Notes: generated by a model from the sequence alone, not told the origin. DNA of 64,000 nucleotides from Thiemannella venezuelensis (GCF_014203605.1 NZ_JACHJJ010000013.1:160652-224651), one strand, 5' to 3'. Shown: positions 1 through 9,022, numbered from the stretch's first letter. Numbers and translations are program-made.

Positions 1-3000
1 CTTCCCGACGTCCTCGCGCTTGTCCAGGCGGCCCTTGACGAAGACGATGGCGTCCTCGGCGAGGATCGTCGAGCAGAGCTGGTACGCCGAGGGGAAGATC
101 ATCACCTCGATGGCGCCCTCCAGGTCCTCCAGCATGGTCAGGACCCAGGTGTCGCCCTTCTTGGTGACCTTGCGCTGCACGCCGGAGAGGATGCCGCCGA
201 CGGTGATGATCTGGCCGTCGGGGCGGCTGTCGTCCTGCAGCGCGGCGACCGAGCAGTCGGCCCCCGAGGCGAGGATGTGCTCGACGCCGAAGAGCGGGTG
301 GTCGGAGACGTACAGGCCGAGCATCTCCCGCTCGAAGGCGAGCAGGGTGGTCTTGTCCCACTCCCCCGGCGGGATCTGCACGTCGAAGGTCTGGTCCTCG
401 GCGCCGTCGACGGCTCCGAACAGCGAGTCCTGCCCGATCGCCTCGTTCTTCTTGATGTCGATGATCGCGTCGACGGCCTGTTCGTGGACCATCACCAGGC
501 CCTTGCGGACATGGTCGAAGGAGTCGAACGCCCCGGCCTTGATCAGGGACTCGATGACGCGCTTGTTGCAGACGACCGCGGGGACCTTGCGCAGGAAGTC
601 CTTGAAGTCGGTGAAGCGCCCCTTCTCCTTGCGCGCGGCGATGATCCCGTCGACGACGTTGCCGCCGACGTTGCGGATGGCCGACAGGCCGAAGCGCACG
701 TCGCTGCCGCGCGGGGTGAAGTCGAAGTCGGAGTCGTTGACGTCCGGCGGGAGCACCTTGATGCCCATCCGGCGGCACTCGTTGAGGTAGAGCGCCGACT
801 TGTCCTTGTCGTCCTTGACCGAGGTGAGCAGGGCCGCCATGTACTCGGCCGGGTAGTTGGCCTTGAGGTAGGCGGTCCAGTAGGAGACCAGGCCGTACCC
901 GGCGGTGTGGGCCTTGTTGAAGGCGTAGTCGGAGAAGGGCAGCAGGATGTCCCAGAGGGCCTTGATGGCCGCGGCGGAGAAGCCGTTGTCCTTCATGCCC
1001 TGCTCGAAGAACTCGAACTGCTTGTCCAGCTCGGACTTCTTCTTCTTGCCCATCGCCCGGCGCAGCAGGTCGGCGCCGCCGAGGGAGTAGTTGGCGACCT
1101 TCTGCGCGATCGCCATGACCTGCTCCTGATAGACGATCAGGCCGTAGGTCGTGTCGAGGATCTCCTTGAGCGGCGCCTCCAGCTCCGGATGGATCGGAGT
1201 GATCTCCTGCTGGCCGTTCTTGCGCATCGCGTAGTTGGTGTGGGAGTTGGCTCCCATCGGGCCCGGCCGGTAGAGCGCGAGGGCCGCGGAGATGTCCTCG
1301 AAGTTGTCGGGGCGCATCAGGCGCAGCAGCGAGCGCATGCCGCCGCCGTCCAGCTGGAAGATGCCGAGCGTGTCACCGCGGGCCAGCAGCTCGTAGGTCT
1401 TGACGTCGTCCAGCGGCAGGTCGAGCAGCTCGATCATGTTGCCGGTGTTGGCCTCGATGGCCTTCAGGCAGTCGTCGATGATCGTGAGGTTGCGCAGGCC
1501 CAGGAAGTCCATCTTCAGCAGGCCGAGCGTCTCGCAGGTCGGGTAGTCGAACTGCGTGATGATCGCGCCGTCGGAGTCGCGGCGCATGATCGGGATGTAG
1601 TCGGTCAGCACCTCCGACGACATGATGACGCCGGCGGCGTGCACGCCGGTCTGCCGGATCAGGCCCTCCAGGCCCCGGCCCAGGTCGATCGCCGACTTGA
1701 CGTCGACGTCCTCCTCGTACAGCCTGCGCAGCTCGCCGGCCTCGCCGAAGCGCGGGTGGTCCTTGTCGAAGATGCCCGAGAGCGGGATGTCCTTGCCCAT
1801 CACCGCGGGCGGGAACGCCTTGGAGACCTTGTCGCCGAGGGCGTAGGGGTGGCCGAGGACGCGGGCCGCGTCCTTGATGGCCGCCTTCGCCTTGATGGTG
1901 CCGAAGGTGGCGATCATGGCGACCTTGTCGGCGCCCCACTTCTCGGTCACGTAGCGGATCACGTCGCCGCGCCGGCGCTCGTCGAAGTCGATGTCGACGT
2001 CGGGCATGGAGACCCGCTCGGGGTTGAGGAACCGCTCGAAGATCAGCCCGTGCGGGATCGGGTCGAGGTCGGTGATGCCCAGCGCGTAGGCGACCAGGGA
2101 GCCCGCCGCCGAGCCTCGGCCCGGGCCGACCCGGATGCCGTTGCGCTTGGCCCACATGATGAAGTCGGCGACCACGAGGAAGTAGGATGGGAAGCCCATC
2201 TGGATGATGACGCCGAGCTCCTTCTCGGCCCAGGCGCGGTGCTCGGAGTCGTAGCCGCCGGGGAAGCGGCGGTCCATGCCCTCCCAGACCTGCTGCCGGA
2301 AGAACTCCTCCTCGGTCATGCCGTCCGGGATCGGGAAGGTCGGCATCAGGTTCTTGAACCCGAACATGCCCTCCGGCTCGACCTTCTCGGCGACCAGGAG
2401 CGTGTTGCGGCAGCCCTCGGCCCACAGGTCGGAGGAGTCGACGGCGCGCATCTCGTCGGCGGTCTTGATGTAGTAGCCGCTGCCGTCGAATCGGAACCGG
2501 TCGGGGTCGGACAGCTGCTTGCCGGTCTGGATGCACAGCAGCGCGTCGTGGGAGGTCGCGTCCGACTCGTAGGTGTAGTGCGAGTCGTTGGTGACCAGCG
2601 GCGGGATGCCCAGCTCCTTGGAGATGCGGGTCAGCCCGTCGCGGACCCGGCGCTCGATCTCGAGGCCGTGGTCCATGATCTCCAGGTAGTAGTTCTCCTT
2701 GCCGAAGAGCTCCTGGAACTTCGCCGCGGCGGCCAGCGCCTCGTCGTACTGGCCCAGGCGCAGGCGGGTCTGGACCTCGCCGGACGGGCAGCCGGTCGTG
2801 GCCATCAGGCCCTCGGAGTGCTCGGCGAGGATCTCGGCGTCCATCCGGGCCCACTTGCGGACGAAGCCCTCGGTGTAGGCGCGGGAGCTGAGCTTCATGA
2901 GGTTCTTCAGGCCGCGCTCGTTGCGCGCCCAGATCGTCATGTGGGTGTAGTAGCCGCCCGCCGAGACGTCGTCCCTCTTCTGGTGCGGCTCACCCCAGAG

Positions 3001-3246
3001 CACCGGCTTCTTCTGGTGGCGGGAGGCGGGGGCGACGTAGGCCTCGATGCCGATGATCGGCTTGATGCCGGCGCCGGTGGCCTGCTTGTAGAAGTCGTAG
3101 GCGCCGTGCATGTTGCCGTGGTCGGTGATCGCGATGGCGGGCATGCCCAGGTCGCCGACCTGCTTGAACATCTGCTTCAGACGGGCGGCTCCATCGAGCA
3201 TGGAGTACTCCGTGTGAACGTGAAGATGCACAAACGAGTCTGACAT
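1..3246 (-). CDS. dnaE: DNA polymerase III alpha subunit, 3' end outside the window
   Basis: Replicative DNA polymerase catalytic subunit. The gene runs off the left edge, leaving about 1082 N-terminal residues. The protein opens with a PHP domain whose HxHT motif is at residues 9-12. The palm carries the catalytic aspartates in PDVDIDFD, D418 and D420. The last visible part has an OB-fold-like stretch (codons near 150-270). The start ATG at 3246 has a GA-rich Shine-Dalgarno (GAGG) about 6 nt upstream. This is the DnaE-type, not PolC-type, subunit because no exonuclease domain interrupts PHP and palm. A 988-residue ORF on the opposite strand is a GC-skew shadow. Confidence 0.97.
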   Translation of the reverse strand, partial: MSDSFVHLHVHTEYSMLDGAARLKQMFKQVGDLGMPAIAITDHGNMHGAYDFYKQATGAGIKPIIGIEAYVAPASRHQKKPVLWGEPHQKRDDVSAGGYYTHMTIWARNERGLKNLMKLSSRAYTEGFVRKWARMDAEILAEHSEGLMATTGCPSGEVQTRLRLGQYDEALAAAAKFQELFGKENYYLEIMDHGLEIERRVRDGLTRISKELGIPPLVTNDSHYTYESDATSHDALLCIQTGKQLSDPDRFRFDGSGYYIKTADEMRAVDSSDLWAEGCRNTLLVAEKVEPEGMFGFKNLMPTFPIPDGMTEEEFFRQQVWEGMDRRFPGGYDSEHRAWAEKELGVIIQMGFPSYFLVVADFIMWAKRNGIRVGPGRGSAAGSLVAYALGITDLDPIPHGLIFERFLNPERVSMPDVDIDFDERRRGDVIRYVTEKWGADKVAMIATFGTIKAKAAIKDAARVLGHPYALGDKVSKAFPPAVMGKDIPLSGIFDKDHPRFGEAGELRRLYEEDVDVKSAIDLGRGLEGLIRQTGVHAAGVIMSSEVLTDYIPIMRRDSDGAIITQFDYPTCETLGLLKMDFLGLRNLTIIDDCLKAIEANTGNMIELLDLPLDDVKTYELLARGDTLGIFQLDGGGMRSLLRLMRPDNFEDISAALALYRPGPMGANSHTNYAMRKNGQQEITPIHPELEAPLKEILDTTYGLIVYQEQVMAIAQKVANYSLGGADLLRRAMGKKKKSELDKQFEFFEQGMKDNGFSAAAIKALWDILLPFSDYAFNKAHTAGYGLVSYWTAYLKANYPAEYMAALLTSVKDDKDKSALYLNECRRMGIKVLPPDVNDSDFDFTPRGSDVRFGLSAIRNVGGNVVDGIIAARKEKGRFTDFKDFLRKVPAVVCNKRVIESLIKAGAFDSFDHVRKGLVMVHEQAVDAIIDIKKNEAIGQDSLFGAVDGAEDQTFDVQIPPGEWDKTTLLAFEREMLGLYVSDHPLFGVEHILASGADCSVAALQDDSRPDGQIITVGGILSGVQRKVTKKGDTWVLTMLEDLEGAIEVMIFPSAYQLCSTILAEDAIVFVKGRLDKREDVGK

Positions 3247-3400
3247 GCGGCCTCGCCCTTCCCCTTGTCCCGCGTCGGCGAGGGAAGCTTACGCGCGTTT
3301 CCCCGTCCCCGGGGCTCCCGCCGCCCCCGTTTCCGGCATACCCGCGGGGCGGCGGCGCCGCACCCCCGCGAGGTCCCGTACGGCCCCGCGTCCAGCCCCC

Positions 3401-3480
3401 CGTGCGGCCCCCCGTGCGGCCCCCCGTGCGGCCTCCGTGCGGCCTCCGTGCGGCCTCCGTGCGGCCTCCGTGCGGCCTCC
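3401..3480. repeat. Tandem CGTGCGGC minisatellite, seven copies
   Basis: The core CGTGCGGC recurs at 3401, 3413, 3425, 3436, 3447, 3458 and 3469. The first steps are 12 bp and the rest 11 bp, the unit changing from CGTGCGGCCCCC to CGTGCGGCCTC. It lies between the chorismate mutase stop and the dnaE start, that is in the dnaE upstream region. Near-identical units suggest slippage, so copy number may vary between strains. Confidence 0.9.
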
Positions 3481-3514
3481 GGGTGTCCCGCCGGGGTCCG
3501 GGCGCGGCCCCCGG

Positions 3515-4492
3515 TCAGTCCCGGCGGGCCGCCCGCCGTTCCTCGGCCAGGCGCAGCCCCGCCTCGATGACGGCGTTCATGACGGGGGCCAGCCCGGCCT
3601 CGCCCAGGGCGGGCGCGCGGCGGGCCATCGCGGCGACCAGGCGGCGCTCGCGGTCCATGTCGCGGCCGGCGAAACCGCCCACGGGCTTGAGCCGCTGGAT
3701 GGTCCCGGCGAGCTCGGCTCGGCGCTCCAGGAGGACCGCCAGGGCGGCGTCGACGCGGTCGACGGCGCCGCGCGCGGCGAGCACCGAGTCCGGCTCCTCC
3801 CTGCGGGTGACCGCGCCGATGACCGTCACGGCCTCCTGGGCGGCGGCCGCGGTCTCCGGTGCGGCGTCCGGGGCCAGGAGAAGCCCGTCGGCCCCGGCGG
3901 CGACCGCGGCGGCGGCCAGCGCGGGGTCGTCGCCCAGCCAGGCCATGACGGGGCGGCCGGAGCGCTCCCGGGCCTCTCGCATCAGGGCCAGGTCAAGGAC
4001 CGTGTCCGCCGGGCGCGCGGGCGGGGCCGCGGCGCCCCCGGTCCTTCCGGCCGCCGCCCGCACGCGGCTCCCGCTCTCGCAGAGCACGACCTGGTCGTTG
4101 CCCTCCGCCACGCAGTAGTCGCCGATGGCGAGCCACTCCTCCAGCGTCGCGGCCGGGCCGCGCTGCACGAGGACCGGCAGGCCCAGCCCGGCGACCGCGC
4201 GCACCAGCCGGAAGTCCTGCATCCAGTCCGCCCCGACGACCACGCCGTCCGCCCCGGCGGCGATCTCCGCCAGGTCCGCCGAGGAGAACGGCTCCACCAG
4301 GACCGGCCCCGCCCACTGCGCGCGGACCCCGGCCAGGGCCTCGGCCGCCGGCACCCGGCCGTGGTGGTCGCGCAGGCTGACCCAGCGCGCGTCCGCGCCC
4401 GCACCGCCGATCACCACGGCCGGGCCGGTGGCGCCCACCGCGAGCGTCCCCAGGTGTACGGCTCCGCGCTCCGCGCGTGCGGTCAACGACAT
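3515..4492 (-). CDS. Chorismate mutase fused to a degenerate DAHP-synthase-like barrel
   Basis: A 325-residue fusion. Residues about 1-235 resemble the barrel of type I DAHP synthases: VGADWMQDFRLVRAVAGLG followed by PVLVQRG and an AEGN..VVLCESG segment match the family's IGARNxQNF, PVLLKRG and AEGN..ILCERG. Expected ligands look lost: no KPRTSP segment, KRG reads QRG, CERG reads CESG, and no DPSH. Residues about 245-320 are an AroQ-type chorismate mutase (AVDRVDAALAVLLERRAELA, then DMDRERRL). The likely activity is chorismate to prephenate, for Phe/Tyr synthesis; DAHP synthase activity is doubtful. ATG 4492 follows a GGGGAG Shine-Dalgarno. An intrinsic terminator in the leader implies attenuation. 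Confidence 0.8.
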   Translation of the reverse strand: MSLTARAERGAVHLGTLAVGATGPAVVIGGAGADARWVSLRDHHGRVPAAEALAGVRAQWAGPVLVEPFSSADLAEIAAGADGVVVGADWMQDFRLVRAVAGLGLPVLVQRGPAATLEEWLAIGDYCVAEGNDQVVLCESGSRVRAAAGRTGGAAAPPARPADTVLDLALMREARERSGRPVMAWLGDDPALAAAAVAAGADGLLLAPDAAPETAAAAQEAVTVIGAVTRREEPDSVLAARGAVDRVDAALAVLLERRAELAGTIQRLKPVGGFAGRDMDRERRLVAAMARRAPALGEAGLAPVMNAVIEAGLRLAEERRAARRD

Positions 4493-4540
4493 CTCGGCTC
4501 CCCATGCTCAGCCGGCGCGCTTCCCGCGGGCCGGCGAATC

Positions 4541-4580
4541 GTAAGAAACAAAAAAGGCAGAGACTCGGGCGTCTCTGCCT
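4541..4580 (-). terminator. Intrinsic terminator inside the leader of the chorismate mutase gene
   Basis: A perfect 10-bp stem, AGGCAGAGAC/GTCTCTGCCT (4555-4564 with 4571-4580) and a 6-nt loop, is followed on the minus strand by TTTTTGTTTC. It lies 49-88 nt before the chorismate mutase start, and no minus-strand gene lies between it and the divergent kinase gene. It can therefore only end transcription within that gene's own leader. The plus strand has no T tract after the stem. Confidence 0.88.
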
Positions 4581-4582
4581 GT

Positions 4583-4638
4583 GCCGGCTCCGGATGGTCG
4601 CTAGATCACGTGCTCACGACCGGCTCCCCGGAGCCGGC
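4583..4638 (-). promoter_or_regulatory. Competing leader pairings (candidate attenuation switch)
   Basis: On the minus strand GCCGGCTCCGG (4638-4628) pairs perfectly over 11 bp with CCGGAGCCGGC (4593-4583), or over 8 bp with the nearer GGAGCCGG (4627-4620). The two pairings exclude each other. The first overlaps the end of the leader ORF, so ribosome position could choose between them. A further GGAGCCG sits at the gene's Shine-Dalgarno. How the switch connects to the terminator is inferred. Confidence 0.55.
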
Positions 4639-4664
4639 TCGGTAAACGCGAAACAGCGATTCAT
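4614..4664 (-). CDS. Putative leader peptide MNRCFAFTEPAPGSRS
   Basis: A 16-codon ORF upstream of the leader terminator encodes MNRCFAFTEPAPGSRS. It has Cys and two Phe codons (TTC, TTT) just before the pairing segments; TTT is rare in DNA this GC-rich. An in-frame ATG four codons upstream (4676) is an alternative start. No strong Shine-Dalgarno is visible for either. Phe as the sensed amino acid fits a chorismate mutase, but the codons are not adjacent, so translation and sensing are both uncertain. Confidence 0.4.
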   Translation of the reverse strand: MNRCFAFTEPAPGSRS

Positions 4665-4714
4665 GCCGTCAACCATAGGCCATCCGCCTCGGGATACGCC
4701 ACACAGTGGACACG

Positions 4715-4732
4715 CGTCTCACATGATGGACA
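4715..4732 (-). promoter_or_regulatory. Imperfect palindrome upstream of the aromatic leader
   Basis: CGTCTCACATGATGGACA has symmetric GTC..CATG..GAC positions and lies about 50 nt upstream of the leader ORF, where an operator or activator site for the leader promoter would fit. No clear -35/-10 pair was found between it and the ORF. The binding protein is unknown. Confidence 0.35.
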
Positions 4733-4737
4733 GAGAT

Positions 4738-4761
4738 CCGGGGGCGGGGCTCCGCCCCCGG
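4738..4761. repeat. GC-rich inverted repeat between divergent genes
   Basis: CCGGGGGCGG and CCGCCCCCGG form a perfect 10-bp stem with a GGCT loop between the divergent aromatic gene and the first kinase gene. No T tract follows on either strand. It may separate the divergent promoters, but no function is evident. Confidence 0.5.
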
Positions 4762-4799
4762 AACGGCGTCCCGGCCGGATGAGGGGTCCGGGCGGATCC

Positions 4800-4827
4800 T
4801 TGTTTATGGGAGGATCTCCTCTACTGT
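4800..4827 (+). promoter_or_regulatory. Likely promoter of the first kinase gene with a palindrome in the spacer
   Basis: TTGTTT (4800-4805) and TACTGT (4822-4827) are separated by 16 bp. The spacer ends with the palindrome GAGGATCTCCTC (4810-4821), which could bind a regulator. The predicted transcript starts near 4834, leaving a short leader with GGAG before the start codon. Confidence 0.5.
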
Positions 4828-4848
4828 GAGGGAGGTTTGGAGCTGGTG

Positions 4849-7020
4849 ATGCAGTCGGGCGGACACCAGGAAGAACGACGTGTCGCAGGCCGCTACCGCC
4901 TCCTGGAGCCCATCGGGCGGGGCGGGATGGGCACGGTCTGGAAGGCGCACGACGAGCTTCTCGACCGGACCGTCGCGGTCAAGGAGGTCCGCTACTCCGC
5001 CGCCCTCGGCGAGGACGTCCAGACCCTCAACCAGCGCATGATGCGCGAGGCCCGCGCGGCGGCCCGGCTCTCCCACCCGAACGTCGTGGTCGTCTACGAC
5101 GTGATCGAGGAGAACGAGCAGCCCTGGATCGTCATGCAGCTGGTGCAGTCCCGCTCGCTGGGCCAGGTGCTGCGCGAGGACGGGCCGCTGCCGCCCCGGC
5201 GGGTCGCCGAGATCGGGCTCGCCCTGCTGGAGGCCCTGCACAGCGCGCACGACGCCGGGGTGCTGCACCGCGACGTCAAACCGGAGAACGTGCTGCTCGC
5301 CCATAACGGCAGGGTGGTGCTGACCGACTTCGGCATCGCCAAGCTGGACTCGGAGAACACGCTGACCATGACCGGCGTGGCCGGGACGCCCGCGTTCATC
5401 GCGCCCGAGCGGCTGCGCGGCCTGCCCGCCCGCCGGGAGTCGGACCTGTGGTCGCTCGGCGCGACGCTGTACGCGGCGGTGGAGGGCAGGTCCCCGCACG
5501 ACCGCAAGCTGCCCCTGCCCACCATGCACTCGGTGATGACCGACCCGCCCGACCCGGCGCGCAACGCCGGCCCGCTCCTGCCGGTGCTGGAGGGGCTGCT
5601 CCGCAAGGAGCCCGTCCAGCGGCTCACCTACGCCGAGACCTCCGCCATGCTGCGGAAGGTGGCCGAGGGCCGCTCCTCCACGCAGCCGTGGGCGATCTCC
5701 CAGATCCCGCCGGCCTCCGCGGGCTCCCCCGCGGCCCCCCGGACCGGCTCCGGGTCCCCGGCCGCGTCCGCCGGGCCTCCGGCGGCGGAGCGGCGCAAGC
5801 CGTACGCGCCGGTGCCGCCCCGCGAGCGGACGCCGTCCGCCCCCGCGGACGGCGAGCGGGCCGCCGCCCCCGCCGGCGCGGAGCCTCCCGCCCCGGCCGC
5901 GCGGGACAAGAACCCGGCAGGGCGGGAGCCCGCCGCAGGCGCGGCGGACGAGGCCGCGGCGGGTCAGGCGCCCGCCGCCATCCCGCAGACCGGGCAGGTC
6001 GCCAAGCTGCCGGCTCCGGAACCCGCCGCGCCCGGCGCGGGGAAGGCCCCCTCCGCCTCGTCCGAGGCGGCGGGGGCGGGAGCGGAGGAGACGCCCCCAC
6101 CCCCTCCGGAGGCGGGCAGGTCCCCCTCCGCCGTTCGCGACGCCGCGGAGCCGCCCCCCTCCGGCGCGGAGACCCCCTCCGTCCCCTCCCCCGCCGTCAG
6201 GGACTACGTCAGGAACCTCGTGGCCCGCAGCGCCGCCACGTCCCCGGACTCCGCACCGCCCGACCCGGCCCCGCCGTACGCCCCCGGACCGCCGGCGCAG
6301 GACCTCGTCCCCTCCGGCCAGGAGCAGACCCGGCTCGGGACACTGTCTCCCGTCCGGGTCCGGCGCGTGCTGCCCGCGATCCTGGTGGCTCTGGCCCTCG
6401 TGGCCGTCCTGGGCGTCTGGATCGGCATGACCAGCGACTCGCCCGGTGCGGCCGGGCGGCGGGGGCCGGGCACGGCCGGGCCGGAGGAGAGCCCTTCGGA
6501 GGATCCCGGGGCCGCGGAGGACTCGTCCTCGGCCGCGCCGAGCCCGTCCAAGACCGGCAAGAAGAAGGCGGACGACAGGCTCCCCGACGGCTGGCGGATG
6601 CACAAGGACCCCAACGGCTTCTCGATCGGCCTGCCCAAGGGGTGGAAGGTCGTGGAGCGCGCCGGCAGGCAGGTCCGGTTCGAGGTGCGCGGCGACCCGG
6701 TGAGCTACCTCATGGTCGAGTACACCGACACCCCGGGCAGTGACGCGAAGAAGGACTGGGAGAAGCAGGAGCCGTACAGCCGCGGCAACTTCCCCGGCTA
6801 CAAGCGGATCCGGATCGAGAAGGTCGACTACATGGAGGACGCCGCCGACTGGGAGTTCACCTGGCGGATCAAGGCCGGCAAGGCCCGTGTGATCAACCGG
6901 GGGTTCGTCACCAAGGGCGGCCGGGGCTACGCGATCTACTGGCACACCCTCGCCTCGGACTGGAAGAAGAACCTCAAGCTGTTCGAGGGGTTCACCGAGA
7001 CCTTCTCCTCGAAAAAGTGA
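4849..7020 (+). CDS. Membrane Ser/Thr protein kinase with PsbP-like ectodomain (kinase 1)
   Basis: A 723-residue Hanks-type kinase: glycine loop near residues 23-28, ATP-binding K45, catalytic HRD aspartate D142, DFG D160. A Pro/Ala-rich, probably disordered linker spans about 285-500, one transmembrane helix about 507-527, and an external domain of about 145 residues begins with GWRMHKDPNGFSIGLPKGW. The ectodomain resembles the small PsbP/lipoprotein-like folds of actinomycete surface proteins (inference) and recurs in the next gene. There are no PASTA repeats. ATG 4849 is 6 nt after GGAG; TTG 4837 and GTG 4846 are in frame upstream. It probably senses an envelope signal and phosphorylates cytoplasmic targets. 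Confidence 0.93.
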   Translation: MQSGGHQEERRVAGRYRLLEPIGRGGMGTVWKAHDELLDRTVAVKEVRYSAALGEDVQTLNQRMMREARAAARLSHPNVVVVYDVIEENEQPWIVMQLVQSRSLGQVLREDGPLPPRRVAEIGLALLEALHSAHDAGVLHRDVKPENVLLAHNGRVVLTDFGIAKLDSENTLTMTGVAGTPAFIAPERLRGLPARRESDLWSLGATLYAAVEGRSPHDRKLPLPTMHSVMTDPPDPARNAGPLLPVLEGLLRKEPVQRLTYAETSAMLRKVAEGRSSTQPWAISQIPPASAGSPAAPRTGSGSPAASAGPPAAERRKPYAPVPPRERTPSAPADGERAAAPAGAEPPAPAARDKNPAGREPAAGAADEAAAGQAPAAIPQTGQVAKLPAPEPAAPGAGKAPSASSEAAGAGAEETPPPPPEAGRSPSAVRDAAEPPPSGAETPSVPSPAVRDYVRNLVARSAATSPDSAPPDPAPPYAPGPPAQDLVPSGQEQTRLGTLSPVRVRRVLPAILVALALVAVLGVWIGMTSDSPGAAGRRGPGTAGPEESPSEDPGAAEDSSSAAPSPSKTGKKKADDRLPDGWRMHKDPNGFSIGLPKGWKVVERAGRQVRFEVRGDPVSYLMVEYTDTPGSDAKKDWEKQEPYSRGNFPGYKRIRIEKVDYMEDAADWEFTWRIKAGKARVINRGFVTKGGRGYAIYWHTLASDWKKNLKLFEGFTETFSSKK

Positions 7021-7072
7021 TGTCCGGCCCGACCGGCTACGATTCGTGAGCCTGGGAGGGGGTTCGAGAGCA

Positions 7073-9022
7073 ATGACCGAACGGAGGGTCGCGGGCCGCT
7101 ACCAGCTGCTCGAACCCATCGGGGAGGGCGGCATGGGCGTCGTCTGGCGCGCCCACGACGAGCTCCTCGACAGGGTCGTGGCGGTCAAGGAGGTCCGCTA
7201 CCGCGGGGTCGACGAGGCCGCGCGGGAGGAGCTGAACCGGCGGACCGTCCGGGAGGCGAGGACCGCCGGGCGGCTCGACCACCCGTCCGTGATCATCGTG
7301 CACGACGTGGTCGAGGAGGGCGGCCGTCCCTGGATCGTCATGCAGCTGGTGCGCTCGCGCTCGCTGGGCGAGGTCGTCCGCGCGCAGGGGCCGCTGGCCC
7401 CGGAGCAGGTGGCGGCGGTCGGGCTGAGCGTGCTGGGCGCGCTGTGCGCCGCGCACGCCGCCGGGGTGCTGCACCGCGACGTCAAGCCGGAGAACGTGCT
7501 GCTGGCCGACGACGGCCGGGTGGTGCTGACCGACTTCGGCATCGCCGCCACGACGCAGGAGACCGGGATCACCCGGACGGGCGGGATGGTCGGCACCCCG
7601 GCCTTCCTGCCGCCGGAGCGGCTGCACGGGCTGCCGGCCACACCGGAGTCGGACCTGTGGTCGCTCGGCGCGACGCTGTACGCCGCGCTGGAGGGGCGCC
7701 CGCCCTTCCAGCGCCCGACGGCCGCCGCGACCATGATGGCCGTCCTGCAGGGCGAGCCCAGCCCGATGGCCCACAGCGGTCCCCTGAGCACGGCGATCCT
7801 CGGCCTGATGTCCAGGGATCCGGCCGCCCGCATGGGCGCCCGGGAGGCCGAGACCCTGCTCGTCCGCGCGACCGGCCAGGTCCCGCCCGGCGACCGCCGG
7901 CCGTCCGGGGACCCCTCCCCCCACCTGTCCGGCCGGGAGCAGGCCCGTCCCGCGCCGCCCCCGTACGGCACGCCCCCGTACGGCACGCAGCCGTGGGGCC
8001 CCGAACCCGGTCACGGCGAGCCGCGCCCCGCCCACCCCGGGTGGACCCCCGGGCCGTCCGCGCCCGCCCACTCCGGGCAGGCCTCCCACCGGTCCCTGCC
8101 CGTCTATTCCGGGCAGGTCCCCCAGCCGCCGCACTCCCCGCATCCCGGGCAGCCGCCGCATCCCGGGCAACCCCCGTATCCCGGCGGGCCCGCCGGGCAG
8201 GGGTGGCCGCCGTCCTCCGGCGTCCCCTCTCCGTCCGGGCAGACCGGGCAGACCGGGCATCCCGGTGGCCCCGTGCACCCCTGGCAGCTCCCGCCCTCCG
8301 ACGGGTCCTCCCCCCAGGGGCACGGGACGCTGCCGGACCACCCCACCCGCGCCGGGGACCCCCGGAGCGCCCCCCGGCCGGGGACCAGGCGGGTGGCGCT
8401 CCTGGTCGGGGTGCCGGTGCTCGTGCTCGCGGCCGGGGCGGGCGGCTGGCTCGTCCTGCAGGAGCGCGCGGCGGGAACGGGCTCGGCCGCCGTCTCCGCG
8501 ACGGGAGGTCCCTCCACCGCGTCTCCGTCCGCGTCCGCCGCGACCCCCCGGCCGACCCCCTCCGCGACCTCCTCGGACCCGGTGGTCCCGGCGGGCTGGC
8601 GGCTGCACGAGGACCCGCTGGGCTTCAGCATCGCGATCCCGCGCGGCTGGACCGCCAAGCGGTTCTCCGGCCGCGACCGGGTGGAGTTCCGGGCGCCGGG
8701 GTCGGACGCCTTCCTCTGGGTCGAGTCGACCGAGGACCCCGAGACGGACCCGGTCGCGCACTGGGAGAAGGTCGAGGAGGGCGGCACCGCCGAGGGCGCC
8801 TGGCCGGGCTACGAGCGGATCGGCATCACCCCGCTGACGTACCTGGGCCGGCCCGCCGCCGACTGGGAGTTCACCTTCCGCCGGGACGGCGTGCCGGTCC
8901 ACGTCCTGGACCGGGGGTTCCGCACCGCGGACGGCACGCCGTACGCGCTCTACTGGGAGAGTCCGGAGGCCGGCTGGGACCGGGCCCCCTTCGACAAGCT
9001 GGTCAAGACGTTCCGGCCATGA
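7073..9022 (+). CDS. Membrane Ser/Thr protein kinase with PsbP-like ectodomain (kinase 2)
   Basis: A 649-residue paralogue of the upstream kinase: ATP-binding K39, HRD aspartate D136, then a long Pro/Gly-rich linker with repeated PxxPGQPP units, one transmembrane helix near 440-462, and a C-terminal ectodomain opening GWRLHEDPLGFSIAIPRGW. Kinase and ectodomain both align with kinase 1 while the linkers differ, indicating tandem duplication. A GTG at 7046 is in frame, but ATG 7073 has a GGAGG run upstream and gives the usual N-terminus. The stop overlaps the start of the AraC-type gene (ATGA), so kinase and regulator are probably co-translated. Confidence 0.93.
   Translation: MTERRVAGRYQLLEPIGEGGMGVVWRAHDELLDRVVAVKEVRYRGVDEAAREELNRRTVREARTAGRLDHPSVIIVHDVVEEGGRPWIVMQLVRSRSLGEVVRAQGPLAPEQVAAVGLSVLGALCAAHAAGVLHRDVKPENVLLADDGRVVLTDFGIAATTQETGITRTGGMVGTPAFLPPERLHGLPATPESDLWSLGATLYAALEGRPPFQRPTAAATMMAVLQGEPSPMAHSGPLSTAILGLMSRDPAARMGAREAETLLVRATGQVPPGDRRPSGDPSPHLSGREQARPAPPPYGTPPYGTQPWGPEPGHGEPRPAHPGWTPGPSAPAHSGQASHRSLPVYSGQVPQPPHSPHPGQPPHPGQPPYPGGPAGQGWPPSSGVPSPSGQTGQTGHPGGPVHPWQLPPSDGSSPQGHGTLPDHPTRAGDPRSAPRPGTRRVALLVGVPVLVLAAGAGGWLVLQERAAGTGSAAVSATGGPSTASPSASAATPRPTPSATSSDPVVPAGWRLHEDPLGFSIAIPRGWTAKRFSGRDRVEFRAPGSDAFLWVESTEDPETDPVAHWEKVEEGGTAEGAWPGYERIGITPLTYLGRPAADWEFTFRRDGVPVHVLDRGFRTADGTPYALYWESPEAGWDRAPFDKLVKTFRP

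Noticed and set aside
277..3243. 988-codon open frame on the plus strand
   Set aside because: It mirrors dnaE codon by codon; its Val/Leu/Asp-rich product has no domain and the opposite strand encodes conserved polymerase motifs.
3401..3480. Possible CRISPR array
   Set aside because: Units are 11-12 bp and contiguous, without spacers, and no cas gene is near.
4664..4669. TTGACG near the leader ORF as a -35 box of the aromatic gene
   Set aside because: No TAnnnT follows at 16-19 bp; a promoter there would also remove the leader ORF.
4738..4761. GC hairpin as a second attenuator terminator
   Set aside because: No T tract follows on the minus strand and it probably lies upstream of the leader promoter.
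4804..6945. 713-codon minus-strand frame opposite kinase 1, and similar ones opposite kinase 2 and the MMPL gene
   Set aside because: All are stop-free only because third codon positions are G or C; no motif is present.
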